Source: Galerina marginata (lineage: Eukaryota; Basidiomycota; Agaricomycetes; Agaricales; Galerinaceae). Taken from it: a stretch of 64,000 nucleotides of DNA. This document shows, in pieces, positions 22,945-34,225 of this stretch. Numbering within the stretch: position 1 is the stretch's first letter; every line of letters begins with the position of its first letter. The notes beneath the pieces are model-generated. The model did not search any database. It was not told the DNA's origin and saw nothing but the letters and a program-made list of their open reading frames with translations. The DNA is taken from contig JAECYW010000004.1 of NCBI GenBank assembly GCA_023014335.1, positions 62,001-126,000 of the forward strand, written 5' to 3'. Made by a program: the position numbers and the translations under genes.

Positions 22945-25665
22945 TAAGCGTAAGTGTGAATTATATTTTTTTGGAATGTTTATTGTCGTTAAAAGGGCTG
23001 CATTTGGGAACGAAGACGCGTCGCGTCGCGTGAACATGCATTTCAATCACGTGTTTGTTGGGATCAATTTGAATTTCTCTTCCCGCCGTTCCTGCCATCA
23101 CCTAAGGACATCCACTCTTCCTTGCCTGTTTCCTTCCCGTAGTTCTTTTTCGATCATATACAGCATGCCGAACTCACTTATGACCTCTATTCATTTGGAA
23201 ACCTCGATTTCTTGTCAATGTCCATCCCCGCGACTCATACACCTTCGCGTGTCATTTCACTTCCACGTTCCTTGCTCCTCATGAGCACTTGGATGTCGTA
23301 ACACAAGTTCTAGGTCAGCAAACAAGTTTCTCTGACTGAACCTCTTGCTGATCTTTTCTAAGACTGAAGCTCGCTTTATGACGACCTGCTTCAAGTTTTT
23401 CTGGCTGCGATTTCTCTGTCCTTGCATGGCCCACGAACGCGCTGATATTGCTGCTTGCATCGTAATTGGCCCGACATACGAGCTAGTGGAGGAATGTGGC
23501 AACTAGGTACGTGCTTCTTAGCTCGGGCTTCGTCTCTAGTGGGAGCTGAACCCAACTCGTCGGTCTGTAGCTTGCCCACGAACTCGCTAACACTGGAATG
23601 TCTAAACTAAAGTTACGAACCTCGAGTCCAGCCAATCGAATATTTTCACGTTCAAACATATGCCCGGTCTCCGCCGCCGCTGGCGACTGCATCAAACGAG
23701 ATCCATCAACGCCTTCAGGTATGTCCACCCTCGATCTCTAGCTCGCCTTCTTTGTGCTGATAGTCATATGAAGCTCAGCCCAAAACCCCGGCTCTTTTTG
23801 CACATGTGCTTCGCCCACATCCACATCAGCACGGACGTTGACAACTCCAACTCGACCTCGACGATTGCAACATCAGTTCGGAGAACGACGCGTGCAGTCG
23901 AGCTTGCGATAACACGTGTCAATTCACCAGTGCCCGCTCTTCGACCTTGGCCACTACTTCCTGCGCCTCCAGCTCAATTTCAACCATCTCTCACAGACGA
24001 GTTTTACGCATCAATGCCGACCTCAAGTTCGACAGTCTTACACGTCATCTCCAAACATAGGCTCCTCGGCGGTACCAGAATGCATCTATTCACGGAGAAA
24101 GCAGGAGAGGCGCGTCTCTTCTTCGACTTTCATTCGCTCGCGTTCCCATCGCTGAGACTGCCCGCCTCCACAGCTTGACCTTTGGCACATCGACCGCATA
24201 GTCAACATATGCACCAACAAAGCGGACAGCTTCAACGTTTTCGCTCGCAAAGGGCCCATATACCCAGTTCGACCGTGTTCAACTCCAGCCTGACGGTCTA
24301 ACATCAGACTGCTACCTCGATCTCGGAAGGAATACCTTGTGGTCAACAACCGATAATTGCAAACAGCGCCTCGTTGTCAAGAAGTCTCCGACAGGTGGAA
24401 GGTATGAAGTATTTGGCGAGTATGAGCAGGTTTGAGAGGTGTGGTTCTTTCGCTAGCCCAACATCGCGTCGCTAACATCAGCTACCCTCTCAGTTCAACT
24501 TTGGACTCGTAAAGTGCCTCGTCCGCAGCGGTTCCTACACCTTCAAAGTCGTACGCAGCACCACATATACCCAAGCTCAAACTCGATCAGCTTTGTCGTA
24601 TGGGGTAGATGGTCCAATTCGAACAACGGTGACCGGATTTCCACCAACCACCGTCTCGAGGCTTTGACTGAAAACATCACAGGCGGTGGTCGTAGAAGGA
24701 ACAATAGCCATGTCACGATCGAAAGGCTCAGGTGCGTTTCAGCCAAGTACCTGGTACTGTCATCGCTAATATCAGTTCTCACTATAGGTTATCCGCTGAC
24801 TGGTGGACTCCGACAGCTTCTAACCCCCCAAAGTCGAACATCGGACCGCATATACCCAGTTCGACCACGTCCGACGTCGGCCATTGGTTCAAAAATTGAT
24901 GGAGGAAATCCGAGGTTCAAATCGCCATCAGCGACCATAAACTACAAACCAACTGTTCTCGTCTCGACTTGCGCAAGCTTCATCTGGCAGTTCGATGGTG
25001 GCAGTCGCAGGAATGTGAGGCCGAATATCTTTTTATCGTTCGAAGGCATCACTGACACAAGCCACGTTGCAGCCCGATCTTGAGCTCGTCGACTGCAAGG
25101 TCCACGTCAGCCTCACCACCTCGGATGTCGAACAAAGACCCGCATATAGCCAAGTTGAATCATCTTCTGGCCGGAAGTCACAGGTTAGGAGCCTTAAGGG
25201 TGGTCGTTTAGGTGGTCATTGAGGAAGATGTGAATATGCATACGACCTTTCAGATGCCCGGTATATAAGAAGGCTTTGAAGGTACGTCCCCCATCGCCTA
25301 TCCCATGCTGTCATATTGACGTTAGCTCGCTTCAGTTTAGCCTCTGGCTTGTCGACAGTGTCAAAACTCGATCATAAGACGCATATACCCACTTCAAGTC
25401 TGGCTTGGAGGATGGAAGAAAGCTATCTTTATCAACAAATTTCCAAGCCTCGACTGGACGGCTCCTGTGTGATAGTTGTGGGAGGTGTAAAGCCGACGAG
25501 TGCTCGTCACATATGCAAACCATTCAGAGGTGCGGCTGTTCGCGTCGATATCGTCCATCTTTCAGTGCCTAAACTCTACCTCATTGCCAGCATTCATTCT
25601 TAGTGGCACCTCCAAGCACGAAAGTTCAGCCACACTTAGCCGGCTCGCATGAGGAAGTTCGTTGT
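22945..25665 (+). repeat. A/B element copy 5, main body
   Basis: The A part opens with GTAAGTGTGAATTATAT, has ACGCGT (23016-23021) and CACGTG (23048-23053), and runs into B at about 23690. B blocks are the most readable of all copies. One block (about 24266-24430) can be read as FDRVQLQPDGLTSDCYLDL, then KQRLVVKKSPTGGRYEVFGE. Another near 25390-25530 reads SSLAWRMEESYLYQQISKP and then SARHICKPFRG. Donor and acceptor-like sites flank the blocks. The tail is split by two insertions (25666-26240 and 26510-27423) and resumes at 26241-26509 and 27424-27600. Confidence 0.6.
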
Positions 25666-26240
25666 GAGGGTTCCCCTCTGTCTAGGCACGAAATCTCAAT
25701 AATATACCCGGTTTCGAACGAACCGCATGCTAGGCAAATTTATATTTCAATTTCCTTTCCTTTTTCGTACCGTTCACGATGCGCCACATCGTCGATCACT
25801 TCTGAAACTGTTCCTTAGCAATTTTCCCTTCCTACCATTAATTCCGAAGGTATTTTCCTTCTATTCTTCATTCCTCTGCCTGATTGTTTCCTTTTCACTG
25901 TGTTTCATAAATTTTACATTTCCCCATTTTGATCTCTACGTAGACTTTAAATACAGAGTCTTATGTTGTAGATCCTCAGTTGAATTCGAGTATTCTTCTC
26001 ACCCCATCATCGTTAGCACCTTACGGCTCGGTTTCTACGATAGAAACGTCGTTTGGCATCGTTCCGGATCGCTCCCCATCGTTTCGCTCTCGTCTCCCGC
26101 ATCGAAATTCGTTTATTCCATTTTATTTACTAACTACTACCCACCTTCCTTAGGATCCCCTCGAACCACCACGCAAACGGAGTTTGCGCCCCGCTTCGTT
26201 TCCACGAAGCATTTCGAACTCACGCACTCACGTGCATCTT
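25666..26240. other. Insertion splitting the tail of A/B copy 5
   Basis: The copy 3 and copy 4 tails run straight from GAGGAAGTTCG (or equivalent) to the CGACCTTYGTCGACGAA block. In copy 5 these are about 580 bases apart. The inserted DNA is AT-rich, with pyrimidine tracts (25740-25960). I could not find terminal repeats or a protein, so its nature is unknown. Confidence 0.4.
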
Positions 26241-26509
26241 CATCGTTTCGCGACCTTTGTCGACGAAAAACCTTCAGCGTTTAACATTCCGAGTTCCTGC
26301 GTCAACCCCGCGTGGAAGCTTCAGGAGTGGCAAAGTCGTGCGTTTGTTCCTCTTCCTGAACCGCGCGTTGTCATCGTCAACATGACGTCCTTTGTAGTCT
26401 TACTCGCTTGCTCATCGACAAGGGTACCTGCAACCCCGGATTCGATCACGGGCTCGACGAACGAAAGGCAGATTCGGAAGCTGAGAAAACATTAAAAACC
26501 TATCTAGGA

Positions 26510-27423
26510 CATCAGCGAAAGCGCCAAAACCTCGGCATGCAAGGTAGCCAATGTAAGCTCCGCCAAAGCTGGGTTTTGGTTCCATGCACCCGGGATGGCC
26601 GGCACAGGTTTCCCACAACCTTGGATGGTCGCGACAATCTTGGTTGGTCCTTGGATGCGGGGACAAATATTAATATACCTTTAATTCACATCAAAAAGTA
26701 GCTAGGAGTTTAGAATGCCGTCACCAACTTAAAATTTGTTGACAAGAAATCTCTATGGAGTGTATTGTACATGCCGACTTTGTAGCGGCCTTGAAACCTC
26801 ATTCAATATTGGCGGCGGTAATTCAAGGACACGGAAACTTTCTTAGCCATGTAAGCTTGCTTCAAAAAAAATGTGACAATCTAAACTGTAACAAGTACGG
26901 TATAATGTATGTATCCGATGGCATTACGACCTTCGAGGGGTTTGACACGGCGTTGCGAAACGAAAATGACGTACATATAGCTATAAAGTCTGTCTGAAAT
27001 TATGTCCGTCGTCGTGTAGTGGTTAAAGTCGCCGTCGCTTGACGTTTGTGCGCACTGCGTTCGAGTCCCGCTCATCACAACTATATGTGGGCGCTTATAT
27101 GTCTGTTGTGGATGTGTGCCTATATGTTTTTCGCGTTACTGGGCGCTCTGCTAATTTTTTGGCTGCCAACCGACCGATCCTCTGCTGACTCACTATCTAT
27201 CATAATACAAGGCAAAAATAAAATTAGGGAACCTTACAAGGTTATTCAATAATGGGTTGAGAATTCAAGGTTCACAAAGATGGGTCTTCCTTCCATACTC
27301 CGTCAACCTTAGAAGGTCCTATTGTGAACCTATTCCAATAGAAGGCGGCTAAAATAATTCTACACTATGTAGTGCCATGTGGTCTATGTATTGCAAGGTA
27401 TGGTTGGTGCGCTTTCGCTGATG
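26510..27423. mobile_element. Non-autonomous inverted-repeat element (about 0.9 kb)
   Basis: The left end CATCAGCGAAAGCGCC (26510-26525) and the reverse complement of the right end (27406-27423) share 15 exact bases, with weaker similarity inward. The element interrupts the tail of A/B copy 5; copy 4 has the uninterrupted join. The interior holds one 80-codon frame (26755-26997) without recognised motifs, and a tRNA-like segment at 27007-27080. No transposase is visible, so it must rely on another source. A clean target-site duplication was not found, which leaves the superfamily open. Confidence 0.6.
27007..27080 (+). ncRNA. tRNA-like (pol III promoter-like) segment
   Basis: It contains TGTAGTGGTTAAAG, an A-box-like D-arm sequence, and GCGTTCGAGTCCCGC, a B-box/T-arm with the invariant TTCGA. 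The spacing is right for a tRNA of 72-74 nt. The acceptor stem pairs poorly and I could not place a convincing anticodon arm. I read it as a tRNA-derived sequence (a SINE head or captured tRNA) rather than a working tRNA gene. Confidence 0.4.
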
Positions 27424-27600
27424 GATAGTTTGTTGGACGTTGGATGCTTCTGCGTTATCGTCATCTGAGACTCTCCGGTGGATCGATCTGTGAGCATTGG
27501 AGTTGTGAGATATGCCTAGGTGCGTTTGTCTAGTCCGACTATGTGGCTTCATCGTCGTTAACATGAACCCTTCTCCAGGACGAAGATGATTCTGTTTCCC

Positions 27601-28442
27601 ATCCCATTCTACCACTAACTGGCGCTTCATCAACAGACAATATTGGAACTACGAGTAGCGGTCGCCCAATTTGAAATCAAATCAGCGACGTCCCTGTTTG
27701 TCATTTTCATTGTCATTGTTAGAATTCACCGCCTTTGCACTGCCAAAGCCTGCCCGGCGTCTGCGTCCTGTCAGTGTGAATTCTGGGCTTCGTCACCTCT
27801 ATTTCCGTCTCGTTTGGCTTTACTCGGATGACGAGAAATAACCTGGGTCCATCTAGGCATCTTTATCTTCAGGATGTAATTGTAATTGGCCCTATGACTG
27901 TTTAAAAATTATAGGTGCTCGTTGGGTGTTCGTTTTGCTCGCGTGGTCTGCTCAGTCAACGGCTTCCATTCCGTGCAATCGATGCGTAGATTTTGACGTC
28001 TCGTGTGATCCCATGGCCTAAAAGTATGGAAGCACGAGTAGGCGATGCATAAAATCACTGCGTTCAAATCAATTGAGACCCTGGGCGCTAATATGATTTA
28101 TACGGAACAGCATAAGTCCAGGCGGTATGAAGAAAAAGAGCGAAGGAAAGACAGTGTCGGGGGAATGACCAGGAACAAAAGATGGGTGGAAAAAAAGTTG
28201 TCCAAAGGATTTCGAAGCTTTCAAGAAACAAGAGGTGAGAACCACTGAAAATGTAGCATGGTGTGACGGCCTCACTGGGAAAATGAGTCGCACCCCACGC
28301 CGAAGTATTATCCAACCAATGAAATATGGCACCAGAGCAGTGGCTGAAATCCAACGTTCCCGGGTGTTAAATCTATCGTTTGATTGGTAAAATTGTAGGA
28401 ATAATCCCGGTAAGGCATAGGGCGGACTTACATGGTGGACTA
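27601..28442. other. No gene seen
   Basis: The minus-strand frame 28473-28069 overlaps a purine-rich plus-strand stretch and has no motif. I see nothing supportable. Confidence 0.4.
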
Positions 28443-30856
28443 CTAAAACCGTAAACAGAGACATTCTTTGCATATCATCTCCTTTGGAACCGTTTGATTA
28501 ACTCGTATCGGACTATGGCAACTACCTGATGAAGAAGGTTGAATATAGTCATGAGAGCGTCCACAGTTCGGACACCTGGCAGTCGAAACTGTAGCTGGAG
28601 ATTCGGCGATCGTTATGTCCAATGGTAGCTTGGTGGGCTGGTTCGATCTCACTGGCTTCCACCCTGTTTTTGAAGTGTGGACACCAGAGACAGTCCCCGG
28701 CTTCTCTTCTTTTTGGTCGAGAATTTGACTTGAAATCGAGAGCGGGACCGGCAATTCCGAATTAGTCGACTAAAAACGCACGGTCAAAATGAAATAATGT
28801 ATAATAGTTAAAAAAATCATACTGTAGGTTTGATTTTCTCGAGAAAAACTACGCCTGATCAACCGCGAACTGTCAGTGAAATGGCAGAAATGAATAAATA
28901 ATGAATGACCTTCGTCCTCGAGGAGACGAATAGAGGACACTATCAGACGGCTGGTGAAATCCTTCGTTGTTGGCAAAATGGTGTCGTCCTAGGTCATATT
29001 GAGCACATGCTCTATTTATTTCAAGGGTGGCATGTGTTGGTACATTACCTCTTTGAGTAGCGAGATCCAGTCCCAATCTTCAGTGATAGCCATTCTTGCG
29101 TTAGGTTTGATCTTGGAACGATGAGATAAGCCGGCGGTGACAATGCTCTACAATATAACTTACGCTTAACAACATTTGGTTGATACCTATTGAGGGATGT
29201 ACCTATACGATAATAAATCTGATAAATTCCGTTGCACTTGAAAATACCCGGAGACAGAACGGGAACAGAACGGGAATACTTACCACAGGAGTTGGCAATG
29301 AAACAAAGTGACCAAAGTTTGTAGCCGCAGTTGCCAAAATGTCAATATCCTCAGCCAAAGAAGTAGCATGTAACCATGGACGAGGACCAACGGTAGAGGG
29401 CCGTTGAGATGAACGAGTGGAAGAGCCTCGATTAGCTGGGCACTTCGGGGAAAATAATGAAGAATCCAATTCCGGAGTGTTAGTGGGCCTATCGTCAACG
29501 TCAACTTCCCCAAAGTCAAAAGCTAGTTGCTTCCAAATCCCATCTTGGAGTGTTACATTCATGGTACGGACAAAAAGGCACTGGTTCTCGTATTCCACCC
29601 CTTCTTGCGAGGGATCGCCATTGCGCAGTGCTTCAATCTGCCTTGCACCAGGGCCATTTCGGACTTGAGCCGTGCCCGAGTAATCCCAGATGTAGGTTTT
29701 GCCCACATTACTCTCGTCCATTGACCGGAACCTGAAGCGACATGGGCCGTCCTGAGCCGTCCTGTTTGAAAAAGTTGCCATACCCCAAGCCTTGGTTTTG
29801 TCGTATCCAGTCACCAGATGCAAATTGCCATTCCTAACATCCCATCCTCGGACGTTATTGGCATATTTGTACCAATCTACTGCTTGCGTAGCCACACATT
29901 GTCGAAATTGACCTGTGCTTTTGAGGTCTGCAGATTTAGATCCGACAGGCATCATAAGAATAGCACCTTCGGATGCTGATGATTCGAACATGACGCCACT
30001 ATCATGGTTGATCAATACACGGAAGCGGGAGAGGGCGATGACTTACGCTGAATCTCCCTCCTGTAAGGAGGTCCTAATAGAAGCGCTCGAAAGGTAGTTC
30101 TCGCCCACAAATTCTGAGTATTGGGTTACATCAATTGGTGAGATTTGCAGCGTCGTGAAGTTTTCTGGAAGCTCTCTAGGGTTGATAGGATGGTCACGGT
30201 CAAGACATATGTTGAAGAGGAAGTCAAAGGTCCCAATCTCAGATATAATACCGACGTCTCCTATTTCTACTCCTTTCCGTCTGTATTGGATGGGAAGGCC
30301 CTCACTGGGCTCTGGGAGCCACAAGGGAGACCCACGACGTTGGACCCCAATGTGCTGATAATAAATGTCGCGACTTGTTTTTGGCTCGGCTGTTTTTTAT
30401 TTCATCAGCAGTTCTAAGTTTGCGATGACAGTCGAATAATTATCCTTACGGTTGGATAGTACAGATTCTCTGGCAGGAATGCCTAGAGTTTAGTTGCCTG
30501 GTTGTAGCTGATCAGCAGGCCTCTGAGTTTCTTGCGACTGCGTTGGAGTTAACCCCTGGGTCAATGACAATCAGCATATAACAAAGTTGGAGGTAATGAG
30601 AAAACCAAAATTAAATTCGCACTATCGGATTCCGGGCTGGATTCAAAGGAGGCCCTTGCCTACTTGTTTCTGCTATTTTTCGTTCATGGTTAACTAGTGT
30701 TAAAAATGAGTTGGGGTTACAACAAGACGTACCATCAACGTTCGTTGAACCCATTTGAAAGACCTGAGTGCCGACGGTGTAGAATTGCCCGCCATGTACA
30801 TTGACTCCGGTTGCTTGTAGAAACATGGAACCCCGATCGCTACTTGCGTTAAACAT
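28443..30856 (-). CDS. 589-residue orphan protein of a large basidiomycete family, with cysteine-rich tail
   Basis: Ten exons fit in phase: 30733-30856, 30623-30672, 30450-30482, 30047-30354, 29284-29998, 29164-29202, 29049-29111, 28910-28988, 28823-28854 and 28443-28769. The N-terminus (about residues 1-60) has MFNASSDRGSMFLQATGVN then GGQFYTVG, like the leader of basidiomycete NACHT proteins. Residues from about 76 carry SPLWLPEPSEGLPIQYRR, GDVGII and GTFDFLFNICLDRDHPIN, then SSASEGAILMMP, WYKYANNVRGWDVRNG, LVTGYDKTKAWG and AITEDWDW. I know this pattern from uncharacterised agaricomycete proteins, without an assigned function. The last 108 residues are low complexity, then hold CPNCGRSH (C547, C550), C565, and CKECLC (C581, C584, C586), which could bind zinc. 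Exon 3 (33 nt) and exon 9 (32 nt) are tiny and the least certain. There is no signal peptide or membrane helix. Confidence 0.75.
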
Positions 30857-31540
30857 TATCTCTCGAAATAATTCTATGAGGTAGACGAATGCAGCCTTGA
30901 AAGCGCACCTGGGGACTGCATTTACGTTCATGTCTGAAGTTACGTCCCTTCTCAGCTCATGACCAGGAGCAGGAGTTACAGATCTCGACCTTGAAGTAGC
31001 CCGAACTACTGCTTGGTTTTGTTGACCGCGTCGAGGCTCGCCACAAAGGTTCGGGGTCTGATGCTACACGTTGATAAGGTCGGGTCACAAGACGAGGAAA
31101 TCTCAACTACCCCTCGAGATTGACGATGTTGTGACATGTCAAATTCCAATGCCACAGGAGTGGAGGTCCTGACCGGAGGGTCGATGGGGCTGGACGAAAG
31201 CAAGCACCCGTGAAAGTCAAGGAGAAGATCGATTGTAGAGCGCCTGGACTTCTGGTTTATAATGGGGGTGAAAAATCACTGGTGCACAGCCAGGACACTG
31301 CCTACATATCAAATGATTTGAACGTGCGTCGGATTCGTTAAATTCTGCTTGGAAGCTACTTATCCCCAAAAAATAAGTATGAGGTGCAAATTTTGAAGGT
31401 TGACTGCGTCAATAATTTCGCGGGGCCAGTCTCTTTTTGCACATCTTTGAGAACACAAACTGCGAGTTGGTAACAGCACCGGACAATTCTTCGCAGCTGC
31501 AGCACGCGGCATGAGAGTACAGGCGATACCTGACCATTGA
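30857..31540. other. No gene seen
   Basis: This is the upstream region of the orphan gene. Short frames on the minus strand (31203-31006) have no recognised motif. Confidence 0.4.
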
Positions 31541-32230
31541 CAGGTGGATTCACCAAGAAGAGGATCGACAGCATTGTTAAAAACGATGATGGTCTGAACG
31601 GTTCTGAAGGGGTTGGTCCGTTGATGAGGCAAATAGGGTAGTTCAAAGTTGGGCGCCGTCGCTTTCGCATTCCGCATTCTCGCATTGATGGCGTTATATA
31701 ATACAATCTTTTTAAACACCCGCTGTGACTGATTCGTGACCATCATGATGCGGCGCGTTGTCAGGGCGTCGGTGCCTCATTGCATCATCCCGACCATTCC
31801 CGACCTCTCCCGCCCTCCCATTAATTTTCATCATTTTTGGCCGTAATTAGCACCAGAAAAATTAGAGAAATTCATAATAATTACAAGTATATAATATATA
31901 TTACTTCTGCTGCTCGTTGGATGCTTATTTTGACCAAATTCAAGGCTTTCCGAAGAATTAGTCCCTGGCGGGCCATTGGTGCCGCTGTCAGGGTTTGGGC
32001 CTAAATAGGTCGATCAATGATGGCGGTACGAATGGGATGTTCCTGGAATCCTTTGTGACCATAGCGGAGAATAAATATATTTTATGTAATGCCATCAATG
32101 CGAGAATGCGGGAATGTGAAAGCGACGGCGCCCAACTTTGAACTACCCTAATGGCTGTTCAGAGCTGGCGGCAAACCTCTCGGTCCGCCATCAGCTGACA
32201 AAGCTGACGTCAGCTTCCCAAACTAAGCCG
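31541..32230 (+). repeat. Dispersed repeat split by a small element; partner at 46240-46450
   Basis: 31541-31635 (AGAAGAGGATCG, then GGTTGGTCCGTTGATGAGG) and 32149-32230 (GGCGGCAAAC.. GTCCGCCATC) align in order with 46240-46450, where they are nearly contiguous. The element 31636-32148 therefore inserted into a pre-existing repeat. Confidence 0.5.
31636..32148. mobile_element. MITE-like element with about 57-bp terminal inverted repeats and TA duplication
   Basis: The ends GGGTAGTTCAAAGTTGGG and its reverse complement form an inverted repeat extending about 57 bp inward with few differences (31636-31693 and 32091-32148). The unit is 513 bp and flanked by TA on both sides (31634-31635, 32149-32150). 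The TA duplication fits the Tc1/mariner type. The interior has no transposase and is AT-rich around 31850-31910. Insertion into the 31541-32230 repeat is supported by the uninterrupted partner at 46240-46450. Confidence 0.75.
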
Positions 32231-32329
32231 AAATTCAAGTTTGGTCTTCAATTGGTCTCTTCCATGCACCAACCGACTTTCTTGGGTCCTGTTCGACCAT
32301 ATAAAACGCCATGAAGGTAGCGACGGTAC

Positions 32330-34225
32330 CGCCAACCTATGCACCTCCAAAGCGACAGCTTCAACTCTCCGCTTGCAAACTCGACATAGGAGTGCATATA
32401 CAATGTTATCCTGTTCAACTCGAGCCTGGTGGTCTGGAATCGGGTGACTTCTTCAATCCAACATGGCAAACAATAAATTATCCAGACGCAGCCCCATTAT
32501 CTTCTAGAAGCCTCCGACAAGATGGAAGGTATGATGTGTTTGACGATCATAAGCATGTCGAGGAAGTGTGTTTCTTTTCACCTGTCCAACCGTCACCGTC
32601 GCTAATGTCAGCTACCCTTGCAGTTCGACTTCGGGCTCGTAAAGTGCCTGTTCCGTAACGATTCCTAAACCTCCAAAGTCGTATGCAGCAGGGAATATAC
32701 CCAATCTTGAAGCCGTTTAGCTCTGGCGCATGGAGCAGGTGACCTGATTCGAACATCATGAGGCCTCGACTGAAAACATCACGGGTGGTACTTAGTCGTA
32801 GCGGGAACAACGGCCAAGAAAGCACTCATTGGTCACGATCGAAAGGCTCAGGTGCGTTTCAGTCACATAAGTACTCAGCACCGTTTCACTGACATCAGCT
32901 ATCTCAGTAGCTTGCGCGCTGGCTGGTGGATTGCAGCAGCTCTTACCCCTCCGAAGTCGAACATCGGAACGCATATACCCAGTTCGACTACGTCGAGCAT
33001 TGGTTCGGGAGTTGAAGGTGGAAATCCGAGATTCAAATCGCCATCAGTGGCCATCAACCAACCGTCCTCGATCGTCGACTTCCCCAACCTTCATCTCGAA
33101 GTCCAATGGTGGCAGTCGCAGGAATGTGAGGCTGAATGTCTTCCTATCGTTTGAATGCATCACTAACACATGCACCTTTCAGCTCGATCTCGAGCTTGTC
33201 GACTACAAGGTCCAATGTCGAACAAGGACCCGCGTATACCCAAGTTGAATCACCTTCTGCCCGAAAGTCGCAGGTCGGAAACCCTATGGGTGGTCGTTGG
33301 GATAGTCGTCGAGGAAGATGTGAATCTGAACATAACTATTCAGTTGCTTGTCAATGAGAAAGCTCCAAAGGTACTTCTCCCTTCGCCTATCCCGTGCTAT
33401 CATATTGAGGTTAGCTCTCTTCAGTTCGACCTCTGGCTCGTCGACAGTGCCAAAATCGAATATAAGACGCATATCCTCACTTCAAGTCTGGCTTGGAGGT
33501 TGGAGGAAAGCTATCTCTATCAACAAATCTCGTAAGCCTCAACTGGACGGCTCCTGTGTGATATTCGTGGCAGGTATAAAGCAGACGAGTGCTCGTCATA
33601 TGCAAACCATTCAGAGGTCCAGCTGCTCGCGTCGATATCATCTATCTTTCAGTGCCTAACCTTTAACTCATCGCCAGGATCCTCAATGGCACATCCAAAC
33701 ACCAAATTTCAACCACATTCGGCCTAGCTCGCGTGAGGAAATTCATTTAACCTCGCGTGGAAGGTTCAGAAGTGGAAAAGTCGTACATTTCCCTTCCCGA
33801 ACCGCCCGTTGTCATCATATGACGTCTTGCGTAGCTTACCCGCTGGCTCGTTGAAAATTGCACCTACGACCCGGGATTCAACCATGGGCTCAACGAACGA
33901 AAGTCGGAGGTCAAGAGACATCAACGTTTAAGTTGTCGGACGTGGGAGGCCGCTAGTTACCATCTTCCTGTGGATCGATCTGTGAATAGTATGGTCGTGA
34001 AATACGCCGAGGTGCGTTTTACTACTTCTACTATCCGGCCACGTCATCGTTAACATCAGCTTTTTCAGAAAACAACCTTTGACTCGTCGAAAGAATCCTC
34101 AATGAGAGCTCCAACGACAATTGAGTTCAACCACGCCTAGCTCGAAGGCTTATGGCTAAAAGTCCAATGGACGTCACCACCGATTCTTCACGATCCATCT
34201 GGGTCAATATTTAACATTAGCTGCA
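32330..34225 (+). repeat. A/B element copy 6 (B part only)
   Basis: It aligns with copy 2 from about 7310 (CCGACAGCTTCAA-like block) onward: LNPTWLTVND corresponds to FNPTWQTINY, followed by SRSLRQDGRYDVFDDHK. Later blocks include VDFPNLHLEVQWWQSQECE (about 33070-33130), FDLWLVDSAKIEYKTHI and SSLAWRLEESYLYQQIS. The tail, with an intron-like GGTGCGTTTTACTACTTC near 34010, runs to about 34225. There is no A part or ACGCGT/CACGTG block. Stops interrupt most frames. Confidence 0.6.

Noticed and set aside
27007..27080. Functional tRNA gene
   Set aside because: A and B boxes are good, but the acceptor stem mismatches and no clear anticodon arm can be drawn; kept only as tRNA-like.
30480..30580. 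An extra exon reading LTPTQSQETQRPADQ in the orphan gene
   Set aside because: A good acceptor precedes it but no donor occurs before a TAA, so it cannot be included; the intron is taken as 30483-30622.
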